This document shows, in pieces, positions 7,131-14,162 of a stretch of 33,257 bases of DNA. Positions within the stretch are counted from its first letter, which is position 1. The number at the start of each line of letters is the position of its first letter. Location of the stretch: the NCBI GenBank assembly GCA_028868825.1, contig JAGWTU010000060.1:1-33257 (forward strand). The letters are read 5' to 3'. The position numbers and the translations under genes are program-made. The notes beneath the pieces were generated by a model. It made no database searches. It had not been told where the DNA came from and worked only from the letters and a program-made list of their open reading frames with translations. The stretch comes from Burkholderiales bacterium. Its GTDB lineage: Bacteria > Pseudomonadota > Gammaproteobacteria > Burkholderiales > Burkholderiaceae_C.

Positions 7131-7143
7131 AAACAAGCACTTG
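7131..7143 (+). promoter_or_regulatory. IHF-like binding site in the nifH promoter arm
   Basis: AAACAAGCACTTG matches the IHF core WATCAANNNNTTR at all fixed positions but one (A for T at the third). It lies between the NifA site and the nifH -24 element, where IHF bends DNA at other nifH promoters. I found no comparable match on the draT side. Confidence 0.5.
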
Positions 7144-7160
7144 GCAGCCGCGGCACGACA

Positions 7161-7175
7161 TGGCACGGGGGTTGC
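7161..7175 (+). promoter_or_regulatory. Sigma-54 promoter of nifHDK
   Basis: TGGCACG, four G, TTGC: a near-ideal -24/-12 element, with the conserved GG at 7162-7163 and GC at 7174-7175. The predicted start point is near 7187, giving a 5' leader of about 127 nt before nifH. An AAGGAG ribosome site at 7301-7306 precedes the ATG. Confidence 0.9.
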
Positions 7176-7313
7176 GAAGAGGAGGCTGCGCGGACCCCAT
7201 GTCACGCCCCGACGGCTCCATAAGAAGACCTAAAAGGACTCCGAAGGCTGCATAGAGATCGCGACGAACGTCACTGCATCGTCAACTTCTCATCGACTCA
7301 AAGGAGCATTCAA

Positions 7314-8210
7314 ATGGCCAAACTTCGGCAGATCGCCTTTTACGGCAAGGGTGGCATCGGCAAGTCCACCACCTCGCAGAACACCCTCGCTGCGCTGGCG
7401 CAGATGGGGCAGAAGATCCTCATCGTCGGCTGCGACCCCAAGGCCGATTCGACGCGCCTGATCCTGCACGCCAAGGCGCAGGACACCATCCTCTCGCTGG
7501 CGGCCGAGGCCGGCTCGGTCGAGGACCTCGAGCTCGAGGACGTCATGAAGATCGGCTACCGCGACATCCGTTGCGTCGAGTCGGGCGGCCCCGAGCCCGG
7601 CGTCGGCTGCGCCGGCCGCGGCGTCATCACCTCGATCAACTTCCTCGAGGAAAACGGTGCCTACGAAGGCGTCGACTATGTCTCGTACGACGTGCTCGGC
7701 GACGTCGTCTGCGGCGGCTTCGCGATGCCGATCCGCGAGAACAAGGCGCAGGAGATCTACATCGTGATGTCGGGCGAGATGATGGCCATGTACGCGGCCA
7801 ACAACATCTCCAAGGGCATCCTGAAGTACGCCAACAGCGGCGGCGTGCGCCTGGGCGGCCTCGTCTGCAACGAGCGCCAGACCGACAAGGAACTCGAGCT
7901 CGCCGATTCGCTGGCGAAGATGCTCGGCAGCCGGCTGATCCATTTCGTGCCGCGCGACAACATCGTCCAGCACGCCGAGCTGCGCCGCATGACGGTGCTC
8001 GAGTACGCGCCGGAATCCAAGCAGGCGCAGGAGTACCGCACGCTGGCCGAGAAGATCCACGCCAACGCCGGCAACGGCACGATCCCGACCCCGATCACGA
8101 TGGATCAGCTCGAGGATCTGCTGATGGAGCACGGGATCATGAAGACCGTCGACGAGACGCTGGTCGGCAAGACGGCCGCCGAACTCGCCGCGGAGGCCGC
8201 GGCAGCCTAA
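7314..8210 (+). CDS. nifH: Nitrogenase iron protein NifH (dinitrogenase reductase)
   Basis: A 298-residue ATP-dependent electron donor to the MoFe protein, a homodimer with one bridging [4Fe-4S] cluster. The Walker A loop GKGGIGKS is at 11-18. The cluster cysteines are C99 (GVGCAGRG) and C133 (VVCGGFAMP). Arg102, three residues after C99, is the target of the DraT encoded in this window. The C-terminal tail is Ala-rich, as in many proteobacterial NifH proteins. It has a strong sigma-54 promoter and a good ribosome site. A 10-bp hairpin lies between it and nifD. It is almost certainly the Mo-dependent form, given the NifD/NifK partners. Confidence 0.99.
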   Translation: MAKLRQIAFYGKGGIGKSTTSQNTLAALAQMGQKILIVGCDPKADSTRLILHAKAQDTILSLAAEAGSVEDLELEDVMKIGYRDIRCVESGGPEPGVGCAGRGVITSINFLEENGAYEGVDYVSYDVLGDVVCGGFAMPIRENKAQEIYIVMSGEMMAMYAANNISKGILKYANSGGVRLGGLVCNERQTDKELELADSLAKMLGSRLIHFVPRDNIVQHAELRRMTVLEYAPESKQAQEYRTLAEKIHANAGNGTIPTPITMDQLEDLLMEHGIMKTVDETLVGKTAAELAAEAAAA

Positions 8211-8220
8211 GCAAGCACCC

Positions 8221-8243
8221 GGGTCGGGCCGCTGGCCCGACCC
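8221..8243 (+). other. Stable hairpin between nifH and nifD
   Basis: GGGTCGGGCC at 8221-8230 and GGCCCGACCC at 8234-8243 form a perfect 10-bp stem with a GCT loop, starting 11 bases after the nifH stop. There is no U tract, so it probably protects the 3' end of a nifH message or limits transcription into nifD, rather than ending the operon. The nifD ribosome site (GGAG, 8254-8257) lies just outside it. Confidence 0.7.
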
Positions 8244-8265
8244 CACCCACCCTCGGAGCACCCAC

Positions 8266-9729
8266 ATGAGCATGACAGTCGAAGAGCGCAAGGCCACCAA
8301 CAAGGCCTTGATCGAAGAGGTCCTGAAGGCCTATCCGGACAAGATGGCCAAGCGCCGCGCCAAGCACCTCGGCCAGTTCGAGGAAGGCAAGCCCGACTGC
8401 GGCGTCAAGAGCAACATCAAGTCGCTGCCCGGGGTGATGACGATCCGCGGCTGCGCCTATGCCGGCAGCAAGGGCGTCGTCTGGGGTCCGATCAAGGACA
8501 TGGTCCACATCAGCCACGGCCCCGTCGGCTGCGGCCAGTACAGCTGGGCCGCACGGCGCAACTACTACATCGGCGCCACCGGCATCGACACCTTCGTGAC
8601 GATGCAGTTCACGAGCGATTTCCAGGAAAAGGACATCGTCTTCGGCGGCGACAAGAAGCTCGACAAGATCATCGACGAGATCCAGGAGCTGTTCCCGCTG
8701 AACAAAGGCATCTCGATCCAGAGCGAATGCCCGATCGGCCTCATCGGCGACGACATCGAGGCCGTCAGCAAGAAGAAGAGCAAGGAACACAACGGCCACA
8801 CCATCGTGCCGGTGCGTTGCGAGGGTTTCCGCGGCGTCAGCCAGTCGCTCGGCCACCACCTGGCCAACGACGCGATCCGCGACTGGGTCTTCGACAAGAT
8901 GGACCCGAACAAGCGTCCCGAATTCCAGAGCACGCCCTACGACGTGACGATCATCGGCGACTACAACATCGGCGGCGACGCCTGGAGCAGCCGCATCCTG
9001 CTCGAGGAAATGGGTCTGCGCGTGATCGCCCAATGGTCGGGCGACGGCACGATCGCCGAACTCGAGAACACGCCGAAGGCCAAGCTCAACCTGATCCATT
9101 GCTACCGCTCGATGAACTACATCAGCCGGCACATGGAAGAGAAGTACGGCATTCCCTGGGTCGAATACAACTTCTTCGGCCCGACGATGATCGCCAAGAG
9201 CCTGCGCGAGATCGCCAGCCATTTCGACGACCACATCAAGGCCAAGGCCGAGGAGGTGATCGCCAAGTACCAGCCGCTGGTCGATGCCATCATCGCCAAG
9301 TTCCGTCCGCGTCTGCAGGACAAGACCGTGATGCTGTTCGTCGGCGGCCTGCGTCCGCGCCACGTCATCGGTGCCTACGAGGACCTGGGCATGAACGTCG
9401 TCGGCACCGGCTACGAATTCGGCCATGGCGACGATTACCAGCGCACCACGCATTACGTCAACGACGGCACGCTGATCTACGACGACGTCACCGGCTACGA
9501 ATTCGAGAAGTTCGTCGAGAAGATCCAGCCCGACCTCGTCGGCTCGGGCATCAAGGAAAAGTACGTCTTCCAGAAGATGGGCGTGCCTTTCCGCCAGATG
9601 CACAGCTGGGATTATTCGGGTCCTTACCACGGCTACGACGGTTTCGCGATCTTCGCCCGTGACATGGACATGGCGATCAGCTCGCCGATCTGGGGCCTCA
9701 CCAAGGCGCCCTGGAAGAAAGCCGCCTGA
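8266..9729 (+). CDS. nifD: Nitrogenase MoFe protein alpha chain NifD
   Basis: A 487-residue alpha subunit of dinitrogenase, carrying the FeMo-cofactor and half of the P-cluster. P-cluster ligands are C63 (RGCAYAG), C89 (VGCGQYSW) and C155 (SECPIG). The cofactor ligands are C279 (IHCYRSMNY) and H446 (MHSWDYSGPYHG). Length and ligand spacing fit group I Mo nitrogenases. It follows nifH by 55 bp, a gap that holds the hairpin and the GGAG ribosome site. nifK starts 28 bp after its stop. No odd residues are seen at the conserved positions. Confidence 0.99.
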   Translation: MSMTVEERKATNKALIEEVLKAYPDKMAKRRAKHLGQFEEGKPDCGVKSNIKSLPGVMTIRGCAYAGSKGVVWGPIKDMVHISHGPVGCGQYSWAARRNYYIGATGIDTFVTMQFTSDFQEKDIVFGGDKKLDKIIDEIQELFPLNKGISIQSECPIGLIGDDIEAVSKKKSKEHNGHTIVPVRCEGFRGVSQSLGHHLANDAIRDWVFDKMDPNKRPEFQSTPYDVTIIGDYNIGGDAWSSRILLEEMGLRVIAQWSGDGTIAELENTPKAKLNLIHCYRSMNYISRHMEEKYGIPWVEYNFFGPTMIAKSLREIASHFDDHIKAKAEEVIAKYQPLVDAIIAKFRPRLQDKTVMLFVGGLRPRHVIGAYEDLGMNVVGTGYEFGHGDDYQRTTHYVNDGTLIYDDVTGYEFEKFVEKIQPDLVGSGIKEKYVFQKMGVPFRQMHSWDYSGPYHGYDGFAIFARDMDMAISSPIWGLTKAPWKKAA

Positions 9730-9757
9730 GTTTCAACCATCCGCCAGGAGTCACACC

Positions 9758-11317
9758 ATGCCCCAGATCGCCGACAAAGTCATCGACCACGAAATGCTGT
9801 TCCGCGAGCCGGAATACCAAAAGCTCTTCGCGGACAAGAAGGAACGGTTCGAGTTCAACCACAGCGACGCCAAGATCGAGGAAATCCGCGATTGGACGAA
9901 GACGCTGGATTACAGGAACAAGAACTTCGCCCGCGAGGCGCTGACGGTCAACCCGGCCAAGGCCTGCCAGCCGCTGGGGGCGGTGTTCGTCGCCAACGGC
10001 TTCGCCAAGACACTGAGCTTCGTCCACGGCTCGCAGGGCTGCGTGGCCTATTACCGCAGCCACTTCAGCCGCCATTTCAAGGAGCCGACGTCCTGCGTCA
10101 GCTCGTCGATGACCGAGGACGCCGCCGTCTTCGGCGGCCTCAACAACATGGTCGACGGCCTGGCCAACGCGTACAACCTGTACAAGCCCGACATGATCGC
10201 CGTCAGCACGACCTGCATGGCCGAGGTCATCGGCGACGACCTCAACGTCTTCATCAAGACGAGCAAGGAAAAGGGCAGCGTGCCGGCCGAATTCGACGTG
10301 CCGTTCGCGCACACGCCGGCCTTCGTCGGCAGCCATGTCACCGGCTACGACAACGCGCTGCTCGGCGTGCTGCAGCATTTCTGGGACGGCAAGGCCAAGA
10401 CCGCCGAGCCGCTGGTGCGCGTGCCCAACGACAGCATCAACTTCATCGGCGGCTTCGACGGCTTCGTCGTCGGCAACATGAAGGAGATGCGCCACATCTT
10501 CGACGCCTTCGGTGTCGAGGTGAACATCCTCTGCGATCCGTCCGAGGTCTGGAACACACCGACCGACGGCGAATTCCGCATGTACGAGGGCGGCACCACG
10601 AAGGCCCAGGTCGAGGCGGCGCTGCATGCCAAGGCGACGATCGTCTTCCAGGAGTTCTGCTGCGAGAAGACGACCAAGTACATCCGCGAAAAGGGCCAGG
10701 AAGTCGTCGCACTGAACGCGCCGGTGGGCGTGGCCGGGACCGACGAATTCATCATGGCGCTGGCGCGCCTCACCGGCAAGCCGGTGCCGGCGCAGCTCGA
10801 GAAGGAGCGCGGCCAGCTCGTCGACGCGATGGCCGACAGCCAGGCCCATCTGCACGGCAAGCGCTACGCGATCTACGGCGACCCGGACCAGACGATCGGC
10901 TATGCGGCCTTCCTGCTCGAACTCGGCGCCGAGCCGGCGCATGTGCTGGCGACCAACGGCGGCGAGGAATGGGCGGCGCGCATGCAGAAGGTGTTCGACG
11001 CCACGCCTTACGGGCGCGACTGCAAGGTCTACCCGAAACGCGACCTCTGGCACCTGCGCAGCCTGCTGCACACCGAGCCGGTCGATTTCCTCATCGGCAA
11101 CACCTATGGCAAGTATCTCGAACGCGATTGCGGCGTGCCGCTGATCCGCCTCGTGTTCCCGATCTTCGACCGCCACCATTACCACCGTTTCCCGACCTGG
11201 GGCTACAACGGCGGACTGTGGCTGCTGACGATGCTGCTCGACGAGTTCTTCGAGACGCTGGACGCGAACACGATCGTCCCGGGCAAGACCGATTACTCGT
11301 ACGACATCATTCGCTGA
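9758..11317 (+). CDS. nifK: Nitrogenase MoFe protein beta chain NifK
   Basis: A 519-residue beta subunit of dinitrogenase. P-cluster ligands are C70 (AKACQPLGA), C95 (SQGCVAYYRS) and C153 (STTCMAEVIG), at the same numbers as in Azotobacter NifK. The N-terminus MPQIADKVIDHEMLF is the usual one for this group. The ATG at 9758 is chosen because an AGGAG site at 9746-9750 precedes it; the frame is open upstream, but that extension overlaps nifD and is not family-like. The stop is only 4 bp before the next ATG, so the FeSII-like ferredoxin is co-translated with it. Confidence 0.99.
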   Translation: MPQIADKVIDHEMLFREPEYQKLFADKKERFEFNHSDAKIEEIRDWTKTLDYRNKNFAREALTVNPAKACQPLGAVFVANGFAKTLSFVHGSQGCVAYYRSHFSRHFKEPTSCVSSSMTEDAAVFGGLNNMVDGLANAYNLYKPDMIAVSTTCMAEVIGDDLNVFIKTSKEKGSVPAEFDVPFAHTPAFVGSHVTGYDNALLGVLQHFWDGKAKTAEPLVRVPNDSINFIGGFDGFVVGNMKEMRHIFDAFGVEVNILCDPSEVWNTPTDGEFRMYEGGTTKAQVEAALHAKATIVFQEFCCEKTTKYIREKGQEVVALNAPVGVAGTDEFIMALARLTGKPVPAQLEKERGQLVDAMADSQAHLHGKRYAIYGDPDQTIGYAAFLLELGAEPAHVLATNGGEEWAARMQKVFDATPYGRDCKVYPKRDLWHLRSLLHTEPVDFLIGNTYGKYLERDCGVPLIRLVFPIFDRHHYHRFPTWGYNGGLWLLTMLLDEFFETLDANTIVPGKTDYSYDIIR

Positions 11318-11321
11318 CATC

Positions 11322-11669
11322 ATGGCCAACGTCACATTCACGTCTCCGCGCATGAAGAAGGACCTCACGGTCTACGCCGTCGCGGGCGACACGAACACGC
11401 TGCTCAAGGTGGCGCAGGAACACAAGGTGCCGCTGGACTTCGAATGCCAGAACGGCGAATGCGGTTCCTGCCTGCTGCAGGTGGCGGTGCTGTCGAAGAA
11501 CGCGCCGGCCGGCGTCGCGCTGACCGAGAAGGAAAAGACGGTGCTGCGCTACTCGGGCAAGATCACCGCCCAGCAGATCGAGGATGCCGAGACGCGCGAC
11601 ATCCCGCCGCCCTGGCGGCTGGCCTGCCAGTTCATCGTGCGCAACGAGGACATCCTCGTCACGTTCTGA
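11322..11669 (+). CDS. Shethna protein II (FeSII)-like [2Fe-2S] nitrogenase-protective ferredoxin
   Basis: A 115-residue [2Fe-2S] protein. The ligands are C42, C47 and C50 in FECQNGECGSC, and C102 in RLACQ. The unusually long stretch between C50 and C102, together with phrases such as LTEKEKTVL, RDIPPPWRLACQ and NEDILVTF, matches what I recall of the Azotobacter vinelandii FeSII (Shethna) protein. When oxidised, that protein binds the nitrogenase components and locks them in an inactive but oxygen-tolerant complex. It starts 4 bp after nifK, so it would be made together with nitrogenase. The FeSII identity is from sequence resemblance; a simple electron-donor role remains possible. Confidence 0.85.
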   Translation: MANVTFTSPRMKKDLTVYAVAGDTNTLLKVAQEHKVPLDFECQNGECGSCLLQVAVLSKNAPAGVALTEKEKTVLRYSGKITAQQIEDAETRDIPPPWRLACQFIVRNEDILVTF

Positions 11670-11715
11670 TCGGGAGTCACCGAGGACGGCGACACCGAAA
11701 CTGAGGCACAGTGGG

Positions 11716-11735
11716 GGCTCCGACGCCGCGGAGCC
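11716..11735 (+). promoter_or_regulatory. Hairpin after the nifHDK-fdx operon covering the next ribosome site
   Basis: GGCTCCG at 11716-11722 and CGGAGCC at 11729-11735 form a perfect 7-bp stem with a 6-nt loop. There is no U tract. The right arm contains GGAG (11730-11733), the probable ribosome site for the TTG start at 11739. The hairpin may weaken translation of the next gene or mark the end of the nif transcript. Confidence 0.4.
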
Positions 11736-11738
11736 GCC

Positions 11739-12614
11739 TTGTCACCGACCCCACCCGTCCCCCCCTCGAAGCCCTCAGGCGCCGCCGGCGCCGGTGAGGA
11801 TGGCTGGATCTGCCCGTCCTGCCTCACGCCAGGCGGCGCGTCGACGCGGTATTGCAGCGCCTGCGGCGAGAGGCGTCTGCCGCTGCCAGGTTGGCGCAGC
11901 GCCGCGGCGCGCTGGTGGCGGACCCTGCGCGCGCTGGTGCTCGAGCCGGGGCGCCTGACGGCCGACGACGCCGCCGGCCGGCGGCAGCCCTGGATCGCGC
12001 CGCTGTCGCTGTTCCTGACGATCAACCTCGTGTTCTTCTTCGGCCAGGCCTTGACCGGGCTGAACGTGCTGTCGATTCCGCTGGACACCCACCTGCATCG
12101 GCAGGCCTATTCGGCGCAGGCGCTGCGCCAGCTGGCGCAGCGGCTGGCCAGGCGGCCGCTCGATCGCGCGCGCTTCGAGGACCGTTTCCAGTTGCAGCAG
12201 GAGACCTTGTCGAAGGCCACCGTGATCGCGATGGTGCCCCTCGCCGCCCTCGCCTCGCGGGTCCTGTTCCGGCGCCGCGGCAGCGGCGTCGCGTGGCGCA
12301 CGGATTTCGTCCATGCGCTGCATTTCTACGCCTTCATGCTGCTCTTCATGATGTCGCTGTTCGCGCTGCTCGCGCCCGCCTTGCTGGGCTTGAAGGCGCT
12401 CGGCCATCCGCTCACGCCGGCCGCGCTGGACGACGTCGCCTCGACGATCGAGGCCGGCGGCATCGTGGCGTACCAGTTCGTGGCCAGCGCCCGCGTCTAT
12501 GGCGGCCCGGCGTGGCGCCGCCTGATCGCCGCGTGCACTTTCGTCGCCGTCGTGCTCGGCGCGCTGTACCTGCACCGCTGGGCGATCTTCTCCGTCACGA
12601 CCTGGGTCGTTTGA
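11739..12614 (+). CDS. Zinc-ribbon membrane protein, DUF3667-like
   Basis: A 291-residue protein of unknown function. A Pro-rich start is followed by a zinc ribbon with C25, C28, C39 and C42 (CPSC and CSAC). A segment resembling DUF3667 proteins follows (LEPGRLT, then PLSLFLTINLVFFF). Hydrophobic spans lie at roughly 90-105, 158-175, 195-220 and 265-285, so it is an inner-membrane protein with a cytoplasmic ribbon. No ATG or GTG is in frame in the usable region; TTG at 11739 with GGAG five bases upstream is the best start. It lies in the same frame as the preceding ferredoxin, 69 bp after its stop. No nif function is implied by the sequence. Confidence 0.7.
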   Translation: MSPTPPVPPSKPSGAAGAGEDGWICPSCLTPGGASTRYCSACGERRLPLPGWRSAAARWWRTLRALVLEPGRLTADDAAGRRQPWIAPLSLFLTINLVFFFGQALTGLNVLSIPLDTHLHRQAYSAQALRQLAQRLARRPLDRARFEDRFQLQQETLSKATVIAMVPLAALASRVLFRRRGSGVAWRTDFVHALHFYAFMLLFMMSLFALLAPALLGLKALGHPLTPAALDDVASTIEAGGIVAYQFVASARVYGGPAWRRLIAACTFVAVVLGALYLHRWAIFSVTTWVV

Positions 12615-12670
12615 CCCGCGGTGCGAGGCCCGCTCGACGACCGGGCTTCGGCGCAGCGTTACAGTCGCTC

Positions 12671-14140
12671 ATGCATCCGAGCCGCCCCGGCCGCCGCGCC
12701 GATCTCCTGCGCATCGCCGTCGAAGCCATGGTGGAACGCGGGCTCGAACCCGAGTATCCACGCGCCGCGCTCGATCAGCTCGGCGCGATCCAGGCCGCGG
12801 CGGACGATCACCGCCTCGACGATCTGCGCGATCTGCCCTGGTGCTCGATCGACAATGACGACTCGCGCGACCTCGACCAGCTCGCGGTCGCCGAGCCCCT
12901 CACCCAGGGCGCCGTGCGCGTGCGCGTGGCCATCGCCGATGTCGACGCGCTGGTGCCGCGGGGCTGCCCGATCGACGACCATGCGCAGTGGAACACGACC
13001 TCGGTCTACACCTCGGCGCGCATCTTCCCGATGCTGCCCGAGCGGCTGTCGACCGACCTCACCTCGCTCAATCCGGGGCAGGACCGGCTGGCGCTGGTGA
13101 CCGAGATGGTGATCGCCGCCGACGGCGCGATCACCGAGTCGAACGTGCGCCGCGCCCGCGTGCACAACCAGGCCCAGCTCGCCTACGACGCGGTCTCGGC
13201 CTGGATCGAAGGCCAGGGTCCCCTGCCCGCGGCGGCCCAGGCCGCGCCGGGGATCGAACAGCAGTTGCGGCTGCAGGACGGCGTCGCGCAGTGCCGCCGG
13301 CAGCGACGCCGGCGGCGCGGATCGCTCGAATTCGAGACCTTCCAGCCGCGCGCGCAATTCGACGGCAACCGCGTCGTCGCGATCAACCAGCAGCCGCAGA
13401 ATCGCGCCCGCCAGCTCATCGAGGAGCTGATGATCGCGACCAACACCTGCACCGCGCGCTGGCTGGCCGCGCGCGGCGGCGCGTCGCTGCGCCGCGTCGT
13501 CCGTTCGCCCGAGCGCTGGCAGCGCATCGTCGAATTCGCGCGCGGCTTTGGCACCCGGCTGCCGGCCAGCCCCGACGGCCGCGCGCTCGAGCATTTCCTG
13601 GCCGAACGCCACCGCACCGACCCGCTGCGCTTCCCCGACCTCTCACTCGTCGTCATCAAGCTCATGGGTGCGGGCGAATATGTCGTCGAAGCGCCGGGCG
13701 CCGAGGCGATCGGCCATTTCGGGCTCGCCGAGCGCGATTACACGCATTCGACGGCGCCGAATCGCCGCTACCCGGACCTCGTCACGCTGCGCGCCATCAA
13801 GGCGCTGCTCGCCGGTGCGCCGCCGCCCTACGGACGCGGCGAGCTCGAGGCGCTGGCGCTGCATTGCACGCAGCAGGAGGATGCCGCGCGCAAGGTCGAG
13901 CGCCGGCTGCGCAAGTCCGAGGCAGCGCTGTTCCTGCAATCGCGCATCGGCCAGCGTTTCGACGGCATCGTCACCGGGCGCGGCGACAGCGGCACCTGGG
14001 TGCGCATCTTCGATCCGCCGGCCGAAGGCCTGCTCGTCGGCCGCGCGCCGGCGCTGGATGTCGGCCGGACGCTACGCGTCGAACTGCGCTCGACCGACGT
14101 CGAGCGCGGCTTCATCGATTTCGCCTACGTTCACAAGTAG
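12671..14140 (+). CDS. RNB-domain ribonuclease (RNase II/R family)
   Basis: A 489-residue 3'-5' exoribonuclease-like protein. The RNB metal-binding motif is SIDNDDSRDLDQL, with D61, D67 and D69. The fourth aspartate of E. coli RNase II (D210) is Q70 here, a change I associate with a short RNB subfamily. Further RNB blocks are LSLNPGQDRLALVTEM-like (about 135-150), EELMIATN, and HSTAPNRRYPDLVTLRA at about 360-376. The C-terminal about 70 residues look like an S1-type RNA-binding domain (FDGIVTGRGDSGTWVRIF). The N-terminal cold-shock domains of RNase R are absent. A TACAGT -10-like box at 12660-12665 ends six bases before the ATG, so the message may be leaderless. The frame is open further upstream, but that part overlaps the membrane protein gene. 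Confidence 0.88.
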   Translation: MHPSRPGRRADLLRIAVEAMVERGLEPEYPRAALDQLGAIQAAADDHRLDDLRDLPWCSIDNDDSRDLDQLAVAEPLTQGAVRVRVAIADVDALVPRGCPIDDHAQWNTTSVYTSARIFPMLPERLSTDLTSLNPGQDRLALVTEMVIAADGAITESNVRRARVHNQAQLAYDAVSAWIEGQGPLPAAAQAAPGIEQQLRLQDGVAQCRRQRRRRRGSLEFETFQPRAQFDGNRVVAINQQPQNRARQLIEELMIATNTCTARWLAARGGASLRRVVRSPERWQRIVEFARGFGTRLPASPDGRALEHFLAERHRTDPLRFPDLSLVVIKLMGAGEYVVEAPGAEAIGHFGLAERDYTHSTAPNRRYPDLVTLRAIKALLAGAPPPYGRGELEALALHCTQQEDAARKVERRLRKSEAALFLQSRIGQRFDGIVTGRGDSGTWVRIFDPPAEGLLVGRAPALDVGRTLRVELRSTDVERGFIDFAYVHK

Positions 14141-14162
14141 GCACCAGTAGGCGCCAGGCCGA

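Noticed and set aside
9659..9757. N-terminal extension of nifK
   Set aside because: The frame is open, but the extension overlaps nifD and is unlike any NifK. ATG 9758 with AGGAG gives the normal N-terminus.
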